Of a DNA stretch of 64,000 bases, positions 16,828 to 26,273 are shown one piece after another. Every line of letters starts with the position of its first letter. The first letter of the stretch is position 1. A model generated the notes under the pieces. It was not told the origin of the DNA and did no database searches. It saw only the letters and a program-made list of their open reading frames with translations. The stretch is from contig CALJJZ010000017.1 in the NCBI GenBank assembly GCA_937973635.1, positions 1-64,000 on the forward strand, given 5' to 3'. The DNA is from an uncultured Bacillota bacterium (lineage in GTDB: Bacteria; Bacillota; Dethiobacteria; DTU022; UBA8154). A program made the position numbers and the translations under genes.

Positions 16828-18591
16828 ATGCCACTAGATCCGACCAAGCATGCTGACTGGGAAATTGCCGAAGAGGCGGAGTCAAGGATGAAGACAGTTT
16901 ACCAGCTTGGAGAAGAGCTGGGACTAGAAAAAGAAGAGCTTTTGCCCTATGGCCATTACGTGGCCAAGCTGGACTACCAGAAAATCCTGAATCGCCTTAA
17001 GGATCGTCCTGACGGCAAATACATCGATGTTACGGCCATTACCCCCACTCCCCTTGGTGAAGGGAAATCCACCTCCCTTGTGGGCTTGGTCCAGGGGATG
17101 GGCAAGCGGGGCAAGAACGTTATCGCTGCTATCCGGCAGCCTTCCGGCGGGCCCACCATGAACGTGAAAGGCTCGGCCGCCGGCGGCGGGCTGGCCCAGT
17201 GCATCCCCCTCACCGAGTTTTCCCTGGGTCTTACCGGCGACATCAATGCCGTAATGAACGCCCACAACCTGGCCATGGTAGCCCTTACCTCCCGCATGCA
17301 GCATGAATTCAACTACAGCGACAAATTCTTGGCCAAAATGGGTTTGCGGCGCCTGGATATCGACCCGCGCAATGTGGAGATGAAGTGGGTGATGGACTTC
17401 TGCGCCCAGGCCCTGCGCAATATTACCATTGGCAGGGGCGGCAGGCAGGACGGCTTTATGATGGATTCGGGCTTTGCCATTGCCGTTTCTTCCGAAGTTA
17501 TGGCCATTCTCTCCGTAGCCACCGACCTCAAAGATATGCGCGAGCGCATGAGCAGGATCGTCGTTGCCTACGATAAGAAGGGCAACCCCATCACCACCGC
17601 GGACCTGGAGGTGGACGGCGCCATGACCGCCTGGATGGTGCAGGCGATCAAACCCAACCTCATGCAGACCCTGGAAGGACAGCCTTGCCTCGTCCATGCC
17701 GGTCCCTTCGCCAATATTGCCATCGGCCAGAACTCCATCATTGAAGACCGCGTCGGCCTCAAACTGGGCGATTATCTCTGCACCGAGTCAGGTTTTGCTG
17801 CCGATATCGGCTTCGAAAAGTTCTGGAACTTGAAGTGCCGCATCTCCGGCCTGAAACCCCACTGCGCTGTGCTGGTGGCCACGATTAGGGCCCTGAAGTG
17901 CCACGGCGGAGCTCCCATCCCCATCCCCGGACAGCCCCTCGACCCCGGCTACAGCCAGGAAAATGTGGAGTGGGTAGAAAAAGGCTGCGAAAACCTGGTC
18001 CACCTCATCAACGTGATCAAGAAGTCGGGGATGAGCCCTGTGGTCTGCATCAACGCCTTTTATACGGATACAGAAAACGAGATCAAGGCCGTGCGCCGCA
18101 TTGCCGAAGCAGCCGGCGCCAGGGTGGCCCTCTCCAAGCATTGGCAGTACGGCGGCGAAGGTGCCCTGGAGCTGGCCGATGCTGTCATCGAAGCCTGCGA
18201 AGATAAGAACGAGTTCAAGTTCCTCTACGAGTTGAGCGAGCCCCTGGGCCAGCGCATCTACAAGGTCGCCACCGAAGTTTACGGTGCCGACGGTGTAGAT
18301 TATTCGGCCGATGCCATGGCCAAGCTGAAGAGGATGGAAGCGGATCCGGACATCTCCAGCATGGGCGTCTGCATGGTGAAGACACACCTCAGCCTCTCCG
18401 ACAACCCTAACCTCAAGGGTGTACCCAAGGGTTGGAGGCTGTTTGTACGCGATATCCTCACCTTTAAAGGCGCCGGCTTCGTTGTCCCTGTGGCCGGCAC
18501 CATCAACCTCATGCCCGGTACCGGCTCCAACCCGGCCTACCGCCGCATTGACGTTGATGTGGAAACGGGCAAAGTAAAGGGCCTGTTCTAA
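16828..18591 (+). CDS. fhs: Formate-tetrahydrofolate ligase
   Basis: Cytoplasmic enzyme that makes 10-formyltetrahydrofolate from formate, THF and ATP; the entry step of the methyl branch of the Wood-Ljungdahl pathway and also used in purine and serine/glycine metabolism. 587 residues, slightly longer than the usual 555-560. The ATP-binding P-loop is [11 protein letters not shown] near residue 70, and [19 protein letters not shown] is the family's highly conserved region. ATG 16828 follows AGGAGG by seven bases. No other Wood-Ljungdahl genes are nearby, so acetogenesis is not proven. It is followed by a THF-riboswitch-controlled folate transporter gene. Confidence 0.97.
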   Translation: MPLDPTKHADWEIAEEAESRMKTVYQLGEELGLEKEELLPYGHYVAKLDYQKILNRLKDRPDGKYIDVTAITPTPLGEGKSTSLVGLVQGMGKRGKNVIAAIRQPSGGPTMNVKGSAAGGGLAQCIPLTEFSLGLTGDINAVMNAHNLAMVALTSRMQHEFNYSDKFLAKMGLRRLDIDPRNVEMKWVMDFCAQALRNITIGRGGRQDGFMMDSGFAIAVSSEVMAILSVATDLKDMRERMSRIVVAYDKKGNPITTADLEVDGAMTAWMVQAIKPNLMQTLEGQPCLVHAGPFANIAIGQNSIIEDRVGLKLGDYLCTESGFAADIGFEKFWNLKCRISGLKPHCAVLVATIRALKCHGGAPIPIPGQPLDPGYSQENVEWVEKGCENLVHLINVIKKSGMSPVVCINAFYTDTENEIKAVRRIAEAAGARVALSKHWQYGGEGALELADAVIEACEDKNEFKFLYELSEPLGQRIYKVATEVYGADGVDYSADAMAKLKRMEADPDISSMGVCMVKTHLSLSDNPNLKGVPKGWRLFVRDILTFKGAGFVVPVAGTINLMPGTGSNPAYRRIDVDVETGKVKGLF

Positions 18592-18646
18592 ACCTAAAAC
18601 TTGGGGCTTGTCTAAACCCGAGAAATATTATATGATGATGGTAAAA

Positions 18647-18680
18647 AAGGGAGAGCCGCCCTTGCCGTCGGCTCTCCCTT
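18647..18680 (+). terminator. Strong hairpin after fhs
   Basis: AAGGGAGAGCCG (18647-18658) and CGGCTCTCCCTT (18669-18680) form a perfect 12-base stem with a ten-base loop. There is no long T tract after it, but the position, 56 bases after the fhs stop and before the riboswitch, suits a terminator. Confidence 0.6.
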
Positions 18681-18704
18681 AAACCCGGTTTTCCGGTTGT
18701 TTGA

Positions 18705-18808
18705 TGGCAGAGTAGGTATTATGCGTCAAGTGCTAAGGGATGGGAAGTTGCCCTTAGACGAAAGGCATGGGGTGGTATGCCTGCGACATAATACCGCGTC
18801 CGCTGTTA
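18705..18808 (+). ncRNA. Tetrahydrofolate (THF) riboswitch aptamer
   Basis: The sequence carries the conserved blocks of the THF (folT) riboswitch: CAGAGTAG, GCGTCAAGTG, ACGAAAGGC and CCGCGTCCGCTG. Pairing is consistent. P1 is TGGCAG (18705-18710) with CTGTTA (18803-18808); P2 is GGTATTATG (18715-18723) with CATAATACC (18787-18795). P3 is CTAAGGG (18733-18739) with CCCTTAG (18751-18757), and a further stem is GGCAT (18764-18768) with ATGCC (18777-18781). It lies ahead of a FolT-type transporter gene, the classic target. Confidence 0.92.
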
Positions 18809-18826
18809 CACAAGAGTAAAAGCCAG

Positions 18827-18880
18827 CACCTCTTTTCTCTTGGATGTGGCAGCCCTGCCCATCCTTAGAGAAAGGAGGTG
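18827..18880 (+). promoter_or_regulatory. Ribosome-site-sequestering hairpin, riboswitch expression platform
   Basis: CACCTCTTTTCTCT (18827-18840) can pair with AGAGAAAGGAGGTG (18867-18880) with one G-U pair, extended by GGATG/CATCC. This buries the AAAGGAGG ribosome site of folT. GCTG at the 3' side of aptamer P1 is complementary to CAGC just before this hairpin, offering a possible switch. Control is therefore probably translational. Confidence 0.7.
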
Positions 18881-18887
18881 TATTTTT

Positions 18888-19463
18888 GTGAAGCTCAATA
18901 TAACTACGCAGATGCTGACGCGTATGGCTTTGCTGGTCGCCCTGAATATTATCCTGGCCCGTTTATTAAGCGTACGGGTGCCCATTGGCGGAGCGGAGGG
19001 CCTGCGCATCGGTTTTGGCTCCCTGCCCGTAATCTTTGCTGGGGTTTTTATGGGCCCTCTAGCGGGAGGCATTGTGGGGGCGGTAGGTGACCTCATTGGT
19101 TACTTCATCAACCCCATGGGTGCTTACATGCCTCATTTTACCCTGACAGCGGCCTTGCGGGGCATTATCCCGGGCTTGGTGATCCTACTCTTTGCCCGGG
19201 GCAGGAAAGAAGTGGGGATCTTCCCCCTTTTCCTGGCCGTATGCATTACCCTGGTAGTGGTGGATATATTCCTAATCCCCTACTTTATTGAAACGCTCTT
19301 TGGGGTTTTCCGGGCCGTGCTTGTACCTCCCCGTATTGTTCAGAACATTATTACTATCCCCGCGTATACAGTACTGCTCTTTGCCCTGGGACGGGCCATG
19401 GAAAGGGTTTTGCCCCCTGTGCCGGGGCAGGCCGCCCTGCATTTGACTGCTAAAATATGGTAG
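18888..19463 (+). CDS. folT: ECF transporter S component, folate-type (FolT)
   Basis: Small membrane protein of 191 residues with about six hydrophobic segments, the substrate-binding S component of an energy-coupling-factor vitamin transporter. The segment RIGFGSLPVIFAGVFMGPLA followed by GDLIGYFINPMGAYMPHFTL matches the FolT family. GTG 18888 is seven bases after GGAGGTG. The upstream THF riboswitch supports folate as substrate and feedback by THF. The shared energizing module (EcfAA'T) is not in this window. Confidence 0.9.
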   Translation: MKLNITTQMLTRMALLVALNIILARLLSVRVPIGGAEGLRIGFGSLPVIFAGVFMGPLAGGIVGAVGDLIGYFINPMGAYMPHFTLTAALRGIIPGLVILLFARGRKEVGIFPLFLAVCITLVVVDIFLIPYFIETLFGVFRAVLVPPRIVQNIITIPAYTVLLFALGRAMERVLPPVPGQAALHLTAKIW

Positions 19464-19476
19464 TATGGGTAGCGAC

Positions 19477-19507
19477 AGCGCAGGCCTGGGGCCTGCGCTT
19501 TTTTTTA
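19477..19507 (+). terminator. Rho-independent terminator after folT
   Basis: AGCGCAGGCC (19477-19486) pairs perfectly with GGCCTGCGCT (19490-19499) around a three-base loop, followed by eight T residues. Confidence 0.92.
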
Positions 19508-19591
19508 TGGGACAGCCCCCTACCCGCTGTGTATCAACGCAACGCTGCTTGGTGCGGGGGGGGAGCCACGTGAGGGGTTTTCCCTGTTGCC

Positions 19592-20914
19592 TTAAAAAAC
19601 AAGGAATTCGGGCAGGAAGAGCAAAAGGGCATGGAGCAGGGAAACGCTTAAGAGGTTGCGGCTGCGCTGGTACAGGTAAGCGAGGGTTAGGGCGGTCAGG
19701 GGGTAAAAGAAAAACGCTTCCAGGGCTTTATCTGGGGGAAAAGGAAAACCGTAAGCAAAATAGGATGTTGCCGCCAGGGGCAGGGTAAAAAGGGCGACGG
19801 AGAAGAGCAGGCCCGCCGTCTCTCCCCAGAGGCGTTCCAAAAAGGTCTGCAGATAGCCCCGCCAGAAAAACTCTGCGGCAAAGGCATAAATAAAAAGGAA
19901 AATAAATTGTTGTGCCGCTGTATTAAGGGCGTTAAGGGGGATATTAATCCCGCTGGGAAATTTTAAGGTGGTAAAAATAAAAATGATAAAGAAGACTACA
20001 GGGACGACAAGGATTCCCCGCAAAGATTCCCTTATTTTAAAGCTCAGGAGAAAGTACCGATTTTCCGTAAATTGCTTGAGGTGCAGGAGCAGCAGCGCCA
20101 GTAAAATAAAGTAGTAGATGACGATTGTTTCCGTGCCCACGGAAACAGCTTTAAACGTGGGCAGTCTGCCCCCCCAGCCTGCCGCCACAAGGGCCGCTAG
20201 GGAAAAAGCGGCGGTTAACCTTTCCTTAAAGGTCGGTTTAAGGGCATAAAGGCGTTTTAACCTCTGAGTGGGGTGCAGGTCCATGGTCATGAGGTAGATG
20301 GTGAGCAAAACGGTTAAGATTACCAGGCTGAAAAAAATAAGCAGCCGCCGGTTGGACATATTTACGCTGTAGTCCGAGGGCAGGATGCTCTCTCCGTCCC
20401 CGGTGTAGATACAGACGGCCTCAGGCGGCGGCAGGAAGGTGCGGGGGTAGATGATGCCCTGCAGCTCCGGCAGGCGGATCAGGGGGCGGGCCGCCGCCAG
20501 GATACGGCTCTGCAGAGCGGAATTTTCCATGGGCAGAAAGAGGGTATCGCCCTTAAGCTCGTTGTAGATCTCGCTGTTGAGCGTCAAAAAAAAATCTTCC
20601 AGGTAAAGGCGGCGCGGCGACCCTGCTTCTTTCAGGTAGCCGCCGTTGCTCTGGACAACAACACCTACGAGGCGTTTGTCCAGGTAAACAGGAGCGATGT
20701 AGCTTTCGCCGCGCAGAGAGACGGTGAAGTCGGGGGTCTGGAAAGTCCAGGGCTCACTGCGGTAGATCTCCTTTATGGTAAAGCGCAAAGGAGGCACTCC
20801 CAGAGCGTAACTGCCTCCCGCAGCCAGGTAAAAGGCTGCGACGCTGCTGATGACGATCAGGGAGAAAACAAGCATGAAAACAGCTAGAGGATTTAACTTA
20901 AAGGCATGTCTCAT
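19592..20914 (-). CDS. CPBP family intramembrane protein (CAAX protease-like)
   Basis: Multi-pass membrane protein of about 440 residues. The N-terminal membrane helix is followed by an extracytoplasmic region (to about residue 180), then several membrane helices. The C-terminal part resembles CPBP/Abi intramembrane metalloproteases: EFFWRGYLQTFLERLW in place of EExxxR, and SLLHALLLFLPE in place of the HxxxN/D motif. The first motif has one Glu preceded by Ala (AEFFWR), so activity is doubtful. ATG 20914 is preceded by AGGAGGGAGAGGG. It is convergent with folT and divergent from coaX; no operon partner suggests a role. The 20915-21193 gap holds the two divergent promoters but no other element I can support. 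Confidence 0.75.
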   Translation of the reverse strand: MRHAFKLNPLAVFMLVFSLIVISSVAAFYLAAGGSYALGVPPLRFTIKEIYRSEPWTFQTPDFTVSLRGESYIAPVYLDKRLVGVVVQSNGGYLKEAGSPRRLYLEDFFLTLNSEIYNELKGDTLFLPMENSALQSRILAAARPLIRLPELQGIIYPRTFLPPPEAVCIYTGDGESILPSDYSVNMSNRRLLIFFSLVILTVLLTIYLMTMDLHPTQRLKRLYALKPTFKERLTAAFSLAALVAAGWGGRLPTFKAVSVGTETIVIYYFILLALLLLHLKQFTENRYFLLSFKIRESLRGILVVPVVFFIIFIFTTLKFPSGINIPLNALNTAAQQFIFLFIYAFAAEFFWRGYLQTFLERLWGETAGLLFSVALFTLPLAATSYFAYGFPFPPDKALEAFFFYPLTALTLAYLYQRSRNLLSVSLLHALLLFLPEFLVF

Positions 20915-21193
20915 CCCTCTCCCTCCTGCTTTGCCAAGGTCCCGCCCTTTGTCCTGCTGGCAACCGGGCATGCCGCCCAGATTATTATTCTACATATTTC
21001 CGCAAATTCCTCCCTGCCTTAAGAGATCTTTCCAGGAGATATCGGACGGCAGCTTTGACTTTTAATTGCGGCCCCTAAATTTCTCCTTTTTTCTTTGCAG
21101 GAAATGGTGTAAACTTAATAGCGGAAAAATAGGCGGCTAAATTTTGGCGCCCGGGACCGTAGCTCCATACTTAAATATAAAGAGGTGGTTGGC

Positions 21194-21967
21194 TTGCTTC
21201 TTGTGATGGACGTGGGTAATACGAACATTATGCTGGGGATTTACGAAGGGGAGACGCTGAAGAAATGGTGGCGTATTTCCACGAACAAGGAGCAGACCGA
21301 TGATGAATACGGGGTGATCGTGCGCAATCTTTTTCAGCAGAGCGGCTTGGAAGCAGAAAATATCCGCTCCATCGTCATCTCCTCCGTGGTGCCGCCGCTG
21401 CGTTATCCCCTGGAAAAGATGGCGGAGAAATATTTCCAGATATCGCCCCTTATTGTTGGCCCGGGGATCCGCACCGGCTTGAATATCCTCATGGATAACC
21501 CCCGGGAGCTGGGCGCGGACCGCGTCGTAAATGCCGTAGCAGGCATCGAGCTCTATGGCGGCCCCCTGATTATTGTGGATTTCGGTACAGCAACAACTTT
21601 CTGTGCCATTTCGGAGAAAAATGAATATTTAGGAGGTGCCATTGCGCCCGGTATCGGTATTGCCACAGAAGCCCTCTTCCAGAAAGCGGCCAAGTTGCCC
21701 CGGGTGGAATTCGTCAAGCCGCAGCGTGTCATCGGCAAGGATACGGTTACGAGCATGCAGTCAGGCATCTATTACGGTTTTGTGGGGCAAGTGGATGGCA
21801 TTGTGAGGCGCATGATCCGGGAGTTTGGGCGTAAACCCTTTGTGGTAGCCACGGGGGGGCTGGCTGGCCTTATCTCCCGGGAATCGGAGACAATTGAGGA
21901 AGTGAACTATTTCCTCACGTTGGAGGGGCTGCGCATCATTCACGAGCGGAATAATCCCCAGACTTGA
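21194..21967 (+). CDS. coaX: Type III pantothenate kinase
   Basis: Catalyses ATP-dependent phosphorylation of pantothenate, the first step of CoA synthesis. 257 residues. ASKHA-fold phosphate loop [11 protein letters not shown] at the N-terminus, [14 protein letters not shown] near residue 97 and [14 protein letters not shown] near residue 125 are family signatures. TTG 21194 is five bases after AGAGGTGG and gives the usual N-terminus; an in-frame GTG at 21185 lies inside that ribosome site. Monocistronic here. Confidence 0.95.
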   Translation: MLLVMDVGNTNIMLGIYEGETLKKWWRISTNKEQTDDEYGVIVRNLFQQSGLEAENIRSIVISSVVPPLRYPLEKMAEKYFQISPLIVGPGIRTGLNILMDNPRELGADRVVNAVAGIELYGGPLIIVDFGTATTFCAISEKNEYLGGAIAPGIGIATEALFQKAAKLPRVEFVKPQRVIGKDTVTSMQSGIYYGFVGQVDGIVRRMIREFGRKPFVVATGGLAGLISRESETIEEVNYFLTLEGLRIIHERNNPQT

Positions 21968-22156
21968 GGACCGTTTTTTATATTTTATTTTAAAGCAAGC
22001 AGGAAAAAGGAATAAGAGAAAGAACTACTTTATATGTATGTTAAAATAGCGGAATTATGGCTGAAAATAAATGTATATCGAAATAATTGCAATGAATCGA
22101 AGTTTTTATAGATTGCGAAATGTATAAACAATAAGTTGACAAGGGGGTGAGGCGCG

Positions 22157-22558
22157 GTGGATGATTATATTACGAAGATTGTTTTCCGCTACATCCTGCT
22201 GGTAATCCTGCTCTATGGTTTTTACATTGTGCTGCACGGGCACCTCTCGCCCGGAGGAGGATTTGCCGGTGGTATGGTCATAGGTATGGGCTTATTGTTG
22301 TATTTCCTCATTTTCGGCTTCGAGGCGAAAGCCAAGCTGCGTCGCCTGCCCATTGATGTGGCTACGATCATGATTGTGGTAGGAGGAACCATTGAAGGAT
22401 TAAAGTTCCTCCTTCCGAAGGAACTCGTAGGCCAGGTGGGAGCCCCCGGCACGCTTTTCAGCGTCGGCATTATCAGTGTTGTCAACTTTGGTATCGGTCT
22501 GCTGGTGGCCAGCACTATCCTCAGCATCTTTTACCTGCTCGTGGAGGGGGAATTTTGA
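22157..22558 (+). CDS. mrpB: Mrp-type Na+/H+ antiporter subunit B
   Basis: 133-residue membrane protein with four hydrophobic segments and the MrpB/MnhB signature HLSPGGGFAGGMVIG near residue 27. Mrp complexes exchange Na+ for H+ across the membrane and are related to the membrane arm of complex I. GTG 22157 is preceded by AGGGGGTGAGG. The stop overlaps the mrpC start by four bases. No mrpA gene precedes it, as would be usual; MrpA-like parts occur later in the cluster. Confidence 0.92.
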   Translation: MDDYITKIVFRYILLVILLYGFYIVLHGHLSPGGGFAGGMVIGMGLLLYFLIFGFEAKAKLRRLPIDVATIMIVVGGTIEGLKFLLPKELVGQVGAPGTLFSVGIISVVNFGIGLLVASTILSIFYLLVEGEF

Positions 22559-22920
22559 TGGATTTTTCCAGGCTCATGCTTAATTATCCCTATTTTATCT
22601 CTATCATCCTTTTTTGCCTGGGCTGCCTCTGTATCCTGACGCAGCATAACCTGATCAAGAAAGTGATCGGCATTAACATCATGGAAACGGGGATCTTCCT
22701 CTTTTTTATCGCCGTGGGCAATATTGAGGGAGGCGTGGCTCCTATTTACGATCCGGCCCTGCCGCAGGAGATTATCTATATAAATCCCCTGCCTTCTGCC
22801 CTCATGCTTACCGGGATTGTAGTAAGTTTCAGCGTTACTGCCTTTGCTTTGGCAATTATTGTTAAACTTTATCAGTTTTACGGTACAGTGTATGCGCCGG
22901 ATATTATGCGAATGAGGTGA
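22555..22920 (+). CDS. mrpC: Mrp antiporter subunit C (NuoK-like)
   Basis: 121-residue membrane protein with three hydrophobic helices, homologous to NuoK. LTQHNLIKKVIGINIMETGI is the conserved helix-2 region with the buried Glu, and the C-terminal helix ALMLTGIVVSFSVTAFALAI is typical of MrpC/MnhC. It overlaps mrpB by four bases and is followed closely by mrpD. Confidence 0.92.
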   Translation: MMDFSRLMLNYPYFISIILFCLGCLCILTQHNLIKKVIGINIMETGIFLFFIAVGNIEGGVAPIYDPALPQEIIYINPLPSALMLTGIVVSFSVTAFALAIIVKLYQFYGTVYAPDIMRMR

Positions 22921-22927
22921 GGGTGCC

Positions 22928-24418
22928 GTGGAGCATTTCCAGAAACTTATGCCCTTTAGCGTTGTTATTGTTCCTTTATTGGTCGGCTTCACCCTGGCAC
23001 TGTTCGCCCGTTGGAAGAGGGAGGTTTGCGGTTATCTCGCCCTGGGTGGGGTGGCCTATGCCTTTATCATCAGCCTTGTGCTTACAGGCCGTGTCTTTCA
23101 AGGAGAGCTTATCCACTATCACGTGAGCAACTGGCTACCGCCCTGGGGCATTGAGCTCTTAATCGACGAGCTGGGGACCATGATGCTCTTACTTCTGACG
23201 GGCTGCTCCCTTTTAATCCTGCTTTTCAGCCTCAAGTCGCTGTCCAAAGAAATCCCCGAGGAGGCCACGGGGTGGTATTATACGCTCTACCTTTTGACCC
23301 TTACGGCCATGATCGGCATGGTTGTGACCAATGACCTCTTTAACCTGTACGTCATGGTAGAGGTGACAGGGTTGGGGGCTTGCGGCTTGGTGGTGGCAAA
23401 GGGCGAAAAGCTTTCGACGGAAGCAAGCCTGCGTTACCTCATGCTGGCAACGCTGGGCTCGGGCTTTCTCCTTTTTGCCATCGGTTTTCTCTACCAGGTC
23501 ACGGGCAATTTGAACATCTCTTATGTGGCAGCGGAGCTGGTAAGGGTGAGGGAGCAATACCCTTTTCTGATGTGGGCCACCATGAGTTTTATCACCGTGG
23601 GCCTTGGTGTAAAATCAGCCCTCTTCCCCCTTCATATCTGGCTCCCCGACGCCCATTCCTCTGCCCCTGCACCCTCTAGCGCTGCCCTCTCCGGGCTGGT
23701 AGTAAAGGTTTATATTGTGGCCATGCTGCGTATCTACTTCATGGTTTTTGGCTTTGAAGTTTTTCATGAAACCTACATGCGCTATCTTATCTTACTCCTC
23801 GCCTCCCTGGCCATCCTGGGCGGCTCTCTTTTCGCCTTCGTCCAGCTCAACCTAAAACGGCGCCTTGCCTACTCTACGGTGGCACAAATTGGTTATATTT
23901 TCCTGGGGTTTAGCCTGGGCACAAAATGGGGTGTCGTAGCGGCGCTGCTCCATATTATCATCCATGCGTTTATGAAGTGCTGTCTCTTCCTTGCGGCGGG
24001 GGCAATCTACTACCAGACTGGCCGCAAGAAGGTGACGCATTTTAGCGGCCTGGGCTATAGTATGCCTGTTACAATGGCTGCCTTTACGGTGGCCTCCCTC
24101 TCCATGGTGGGTATCCCCCTTTTTGGTGGGTTTATTACCAAGTATGGCCTGGCTATGGGCAGCCTGGAAGCAGGTAATCCCTATTTTATCATCTTGATCG
24201 TCATCAGCGGCCTGCTCAACGCCGCTTATTATTTCCCCATCGTCTGGCAGGCCTATTTTACCTCTGGCCATAATGTGAAGCTTGAGCTGGATAAGGTGCC
24301 TGTGGTTATGCTCATACCCGTCTTCTTAATGGCCCTGGGGATCCTGTACATGGGCATTTTCCCCGGCGGTACCCTAGAATTTCTGGAGAGGGCCGTCAAT
24401 AGGTTAATAATTATGTAA
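22928..24418 (+). CDS. mrpD: Mrp antiporter subunit D (proton-conducting, NuoN/NuoM-like)
   Basis: 496-residue polytopic membrane protein of the proton-conducting complex I family (about 14 helices). The conserved Glu-helix reads NLYVMVEVTGLGACGLVVAK, and the Lys-helix and following loop read GVKSALFPLHIWLPDAHSSA. A second conserved Lys is in LSGLVVKVYIVAM. These are the charged residues of the ion path in the family. It is the first of three antiporter-type subunits in the cluster. Confidence 0.92.
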   Translation: MEHFQKLMPFSVVIVPLLVGFTLALFARWKREVCGYLALGGVAYAFIISLVLTGRVFQGELIHYHVSNWLPPWGIELLIDELGTMMLLLLTGCSLLILLFSLKSLSKEIPEEATGWYYTLYLLTLTAMIGMVVTNDLFNLYVMVEVTGLGACGLVVAKGEKLSTEASLRYLMLATLGSGFLLFAIGFLYQVTGNLNISYVAAELVRVREQYPFLMWATMSFITVGLGVKSALFPLHIWLPDAHSSAPAPSSAALSGLVVKVYIVAMLRIYFMVFGFEVFHETYMRYLILLLASLAILGGSLFAFVQLNLKRRLAYSTVAQIGYIFLGFSLGTKWGVVAALLHIIIHAFMKCCLFLAAGAIYYQTGRKKVTHFSGLGYSMPVTMAAFTVASLSMVGIPLFGGFITKYGLAMGSLEAGNPYFIILIVISGLLNAAYYFPIVWQAYFTSGHNVKLELDKVPVVMLIPVFLMALGILYMGIFPGGTLEFLERAVNRLIIM

Positions 24419-24442
24419 CCAATCTTGATCCGGGGTGATTCA

Positions 24443-24973
24443 ATGTTAAACCGTCTTTTATTCAAACGCTTCACCAGGGATTTACCCGGCTCTATGCTGA
24501 TTATGTCCATGCTGATGGGGCTCTGGCTCCTTATCTCCGGCAGCTTTGACTGGCAGCATTTTGTTACCGGGATATTTCTCATGGGGCTGCTCACCCTGTT
24601 CTGGGCCCAGATGACCGTTGAGGAGGTGGGCAAAACCCGTTTTAGCTGGCACCAGTTAAAACTGCTGCTCCGCTACGTGGCCTTTCTGGAGCTGGAGATA
24701 TTAAAGGCGAACTTTATTGTGGCCTATATTGTGCTCAGTCCTAAGATGCCTATCTCTCCTGGGCTAATCGTCCTCCAGTGCAACTTAAAGAAAGACCTGA
24801 CGCGGGTGCTCTACGCCAACTCCATTACCATGACGCCGGGGACGATTACCGTTGACCTGGAGGGAGACCGCCTGCTGGTGCACGGCATGACCAAGCACCA
24901 TGCCTTTGGGGTGCGCAGCTGGTACCTGTATGATATCATTAAAGATCTGGAGGAGAGTGCTGTAGATGATTGA
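24443..24973 (+). CDS. mrpE: Mrp antiporter subunit E
   Basis: 176-residue membrane protein with two N-terminal hydrophobic helices and a soluble C-terminal domain. It contains the MrpE signature LYANSITMTPGTITVDLEGD, and the His-rich MTKHHAFG further on. I chose ATG 24443, preceded by GGGGTG, over the in-frame TTG at 24425. The stop overlaps the mrpF start. Confidence 0.92.
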   Translation: MLNRLLFKRFTRDLPGSMLIMSMLMGLWLLISGSFDWQHFVTGIFLMGLLTLFWAQMTVEEVGKTRFSWHQLKLLLRYVAFLELEILKANFIVAYIVLSPKMPISPGLIVLQCNLKKDLTRVLYANSITMTPGTITVDLEGDRLLVHGMTKHHAFGVRSWYLYDIIKDLEESAVDD

Positions 24974-25232
24974 TACGTCTTTGAACGTCATCGTAGTCTG
25001 CCTGGCTTTGCTGGGCGTCCTTTCCCTCTATCGTGCGCTGAAAGGGCCTACGGCCATGGATCGCGTTGTGGCCATGAATATGATTGTGACCATGGTAGTC
25101 TGCTATACGATCATTTTTTCTTACCAGAACCGCAATTATCTTTACCTGGATATTGCCCTAGTCTTTATCCTGGCCGCCTTTATCGGCACCCTTTGCGTCT
25201 TGAAGTTCCTGCGGGAAGGGCGGCTGCTCTAA
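24966..25232 (+). CDS. mrpF: Mrp antiporter subunit F
   Basis: 88-residue protein with three membrane helices. The conserved segment RALKGPTAMDRVVAMNMIVT near residue 20 identifies MrpF/MnhF. It overlaps the end of mrpE by eight bases, as expected for a tightly coupled operon. Confidence 0.92.
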   Translation: MIDTSLNVIVVCLALLGVLSLYRALKGPTAMDRVVAMNMIVTMVVCYTIIFSYQNRNYLYLDIALVFILAAFIGTLCVLKFLREGRLL

Positions 25233-25309
25233 ATTTGTCAGGCTTGAAACGTGTCAGGGGGAAGTGGGCCTTGCGGTTTTAGAATGTTAGAGAATAGAGG
25301 AGTGGACCT

Positions 25310-25687
25310 ATGCTTTCTCTGCTAAGAGATATCCTGGTGCTTGTCTTGTTGTTCGGCGGGCTGTTTTTCCTTGTGGTCGGTGTCATCGGGCTGATCCGCC
25401 TGCCCGATATTTACAACCGTCTTCATGCCCTGGGCAAGTGCGATACCATGGGCGCCGGTCTTATCGTTCTAGCCATGATCCTCATTGTCCCGGGCATGAC
25501 CAATGTGATCAAGTTAATCCTGATGGAGATCTTCATCCTGGTAATTAACCCTGTGGTTACGCACCTAACAACAAAGACTGCTTATGTGAGGGGTACCCCG
25601 CTGGTGGAAAACAGCTTTGTTATTAATGCCTACTATGAAGAAGATGAAGATGAAGGGGAGCTTTTCCGGGGAGGGGATGGTGTTTAA
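25310..25687 (+). CDS. mrpG: Mrp antiporter subunit G
   Basis: 125-residue membrane protein with three helices and the MrpG signature GLIRLPDIYNRLHALGKCDT near residue 27. The C-terminal tail is acidic (YYEEDEDEGE), which is not a usual family feature. A 77-base gap separates it from mrpF, and its stop abuts the next gene. Confidence 0.92.
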   Translation: MLSLLRDILVLVLLFGGLFFLVVGVIGLIRLPDIYNRLHALGKCDTMGAGLIVLAMILIVPGMTNVIKLILMEIFILVINPVVTHLTTKTAYVRGTPLVENSFVINAYYEEDEDEGELFRGGDGV

Positions 25688-25936
25688 ATGGTAGTCTTTA
25701 ATGAAATAATGCTTTTTGTCCTGCTTTTGCTGCTGGTCCTGGCAGCCCTCTCCGTTTTTATCTTTGAAGACCTCCTTTATGTGGTAATCATCTTCAGTGG
25801 TTACAGTACCATCATGTCCCTGGTTTGGCAGCAGCTCAACGCTCCTGATATTGCCATAACGGAGGCAGCTGTAGGCGTCGGCGTTTCCATATTAATGATT
25901 ACCGTGGTAACCAAGGTGGGGAGGCGGCCGAAATGA
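25688..25936 (+). CDS. DUF4040 / MbhD-like subunit (split MrpA domain)
   Basis: 82-residue protein with three membrane helices, matching the DUF4040 family that forms part of the C-terminal region of MrpA and a separate subunit (MbhD) in archaeal membrane-bound hydrogenases. The conserved segment is QQLNAPDIAITEAAVGVGVS near residue 44. It starts on the base after the mrpG stop and overlaps the next gene by four bases. Confidence 0.85.
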   Translation: MVVFNEIMLFVLLLLLVLAALSVFIFEDLLYVVIIFSGYSTIMSLVWQQLNAPDIAITEAAVGVGVSILMITVVTKVGRRPK

Positions 25937-26241
25937 CAGTTAACTGGCAAGAAGTCATCTATGTGGGTATGATCGTCCTGTTGGTCGTGGTCGTGGCTAT
26001 GGTCCTGTTTATGACCGTGCTGGAGATGCCGGCTTACGGCGTGCTGGAAAATCCTACCAATAATTATGTGATGCGCCGGTATGTGGACGTGGGGGTGGCA
26101 GAAAGTGGCGGTTACAATTATGTAACCAATATTCTCCTCGATTACCGGGGCTATGATACGCTGCTTGAAACGACAGTGATCTTTACCGCCGTCATGTGCA
26201 TTATGGTTGTCTGGGGCGTAAAAAGCGGCGGGAAACATTAG
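25933..26241 (+). CDS. MbhE-like subunit (NuoJ-like, split MrpA domain)
   Basis: 102-residue protein with two membrane helices flanking a soluble loop that contains ESGGYNYVTNILLDYRGYDT and a final ETTVIFTAVM helix, a combination characteristic of the MbhE/MrpA C-terminal segment related to NuoJ. In classic Mrp operons this domain is fused into MrpA; here it is a free subunit, as in Mbh-type complexes. Confidence 0.82.
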   Translation: MTVNWQEVIYVGMIVLLVVVVAMVLFMTVLEMPAYGVLENPTNNYVMRRYVDVGVAESGGYNYVTNILLDYRGYDTLLETTVIFTAVMCIMVVWGVKSGGKH

Positions 26242-26273
26242 GAAGGAAGCAAAAGAAGCAAGGGGTGTTGGCC

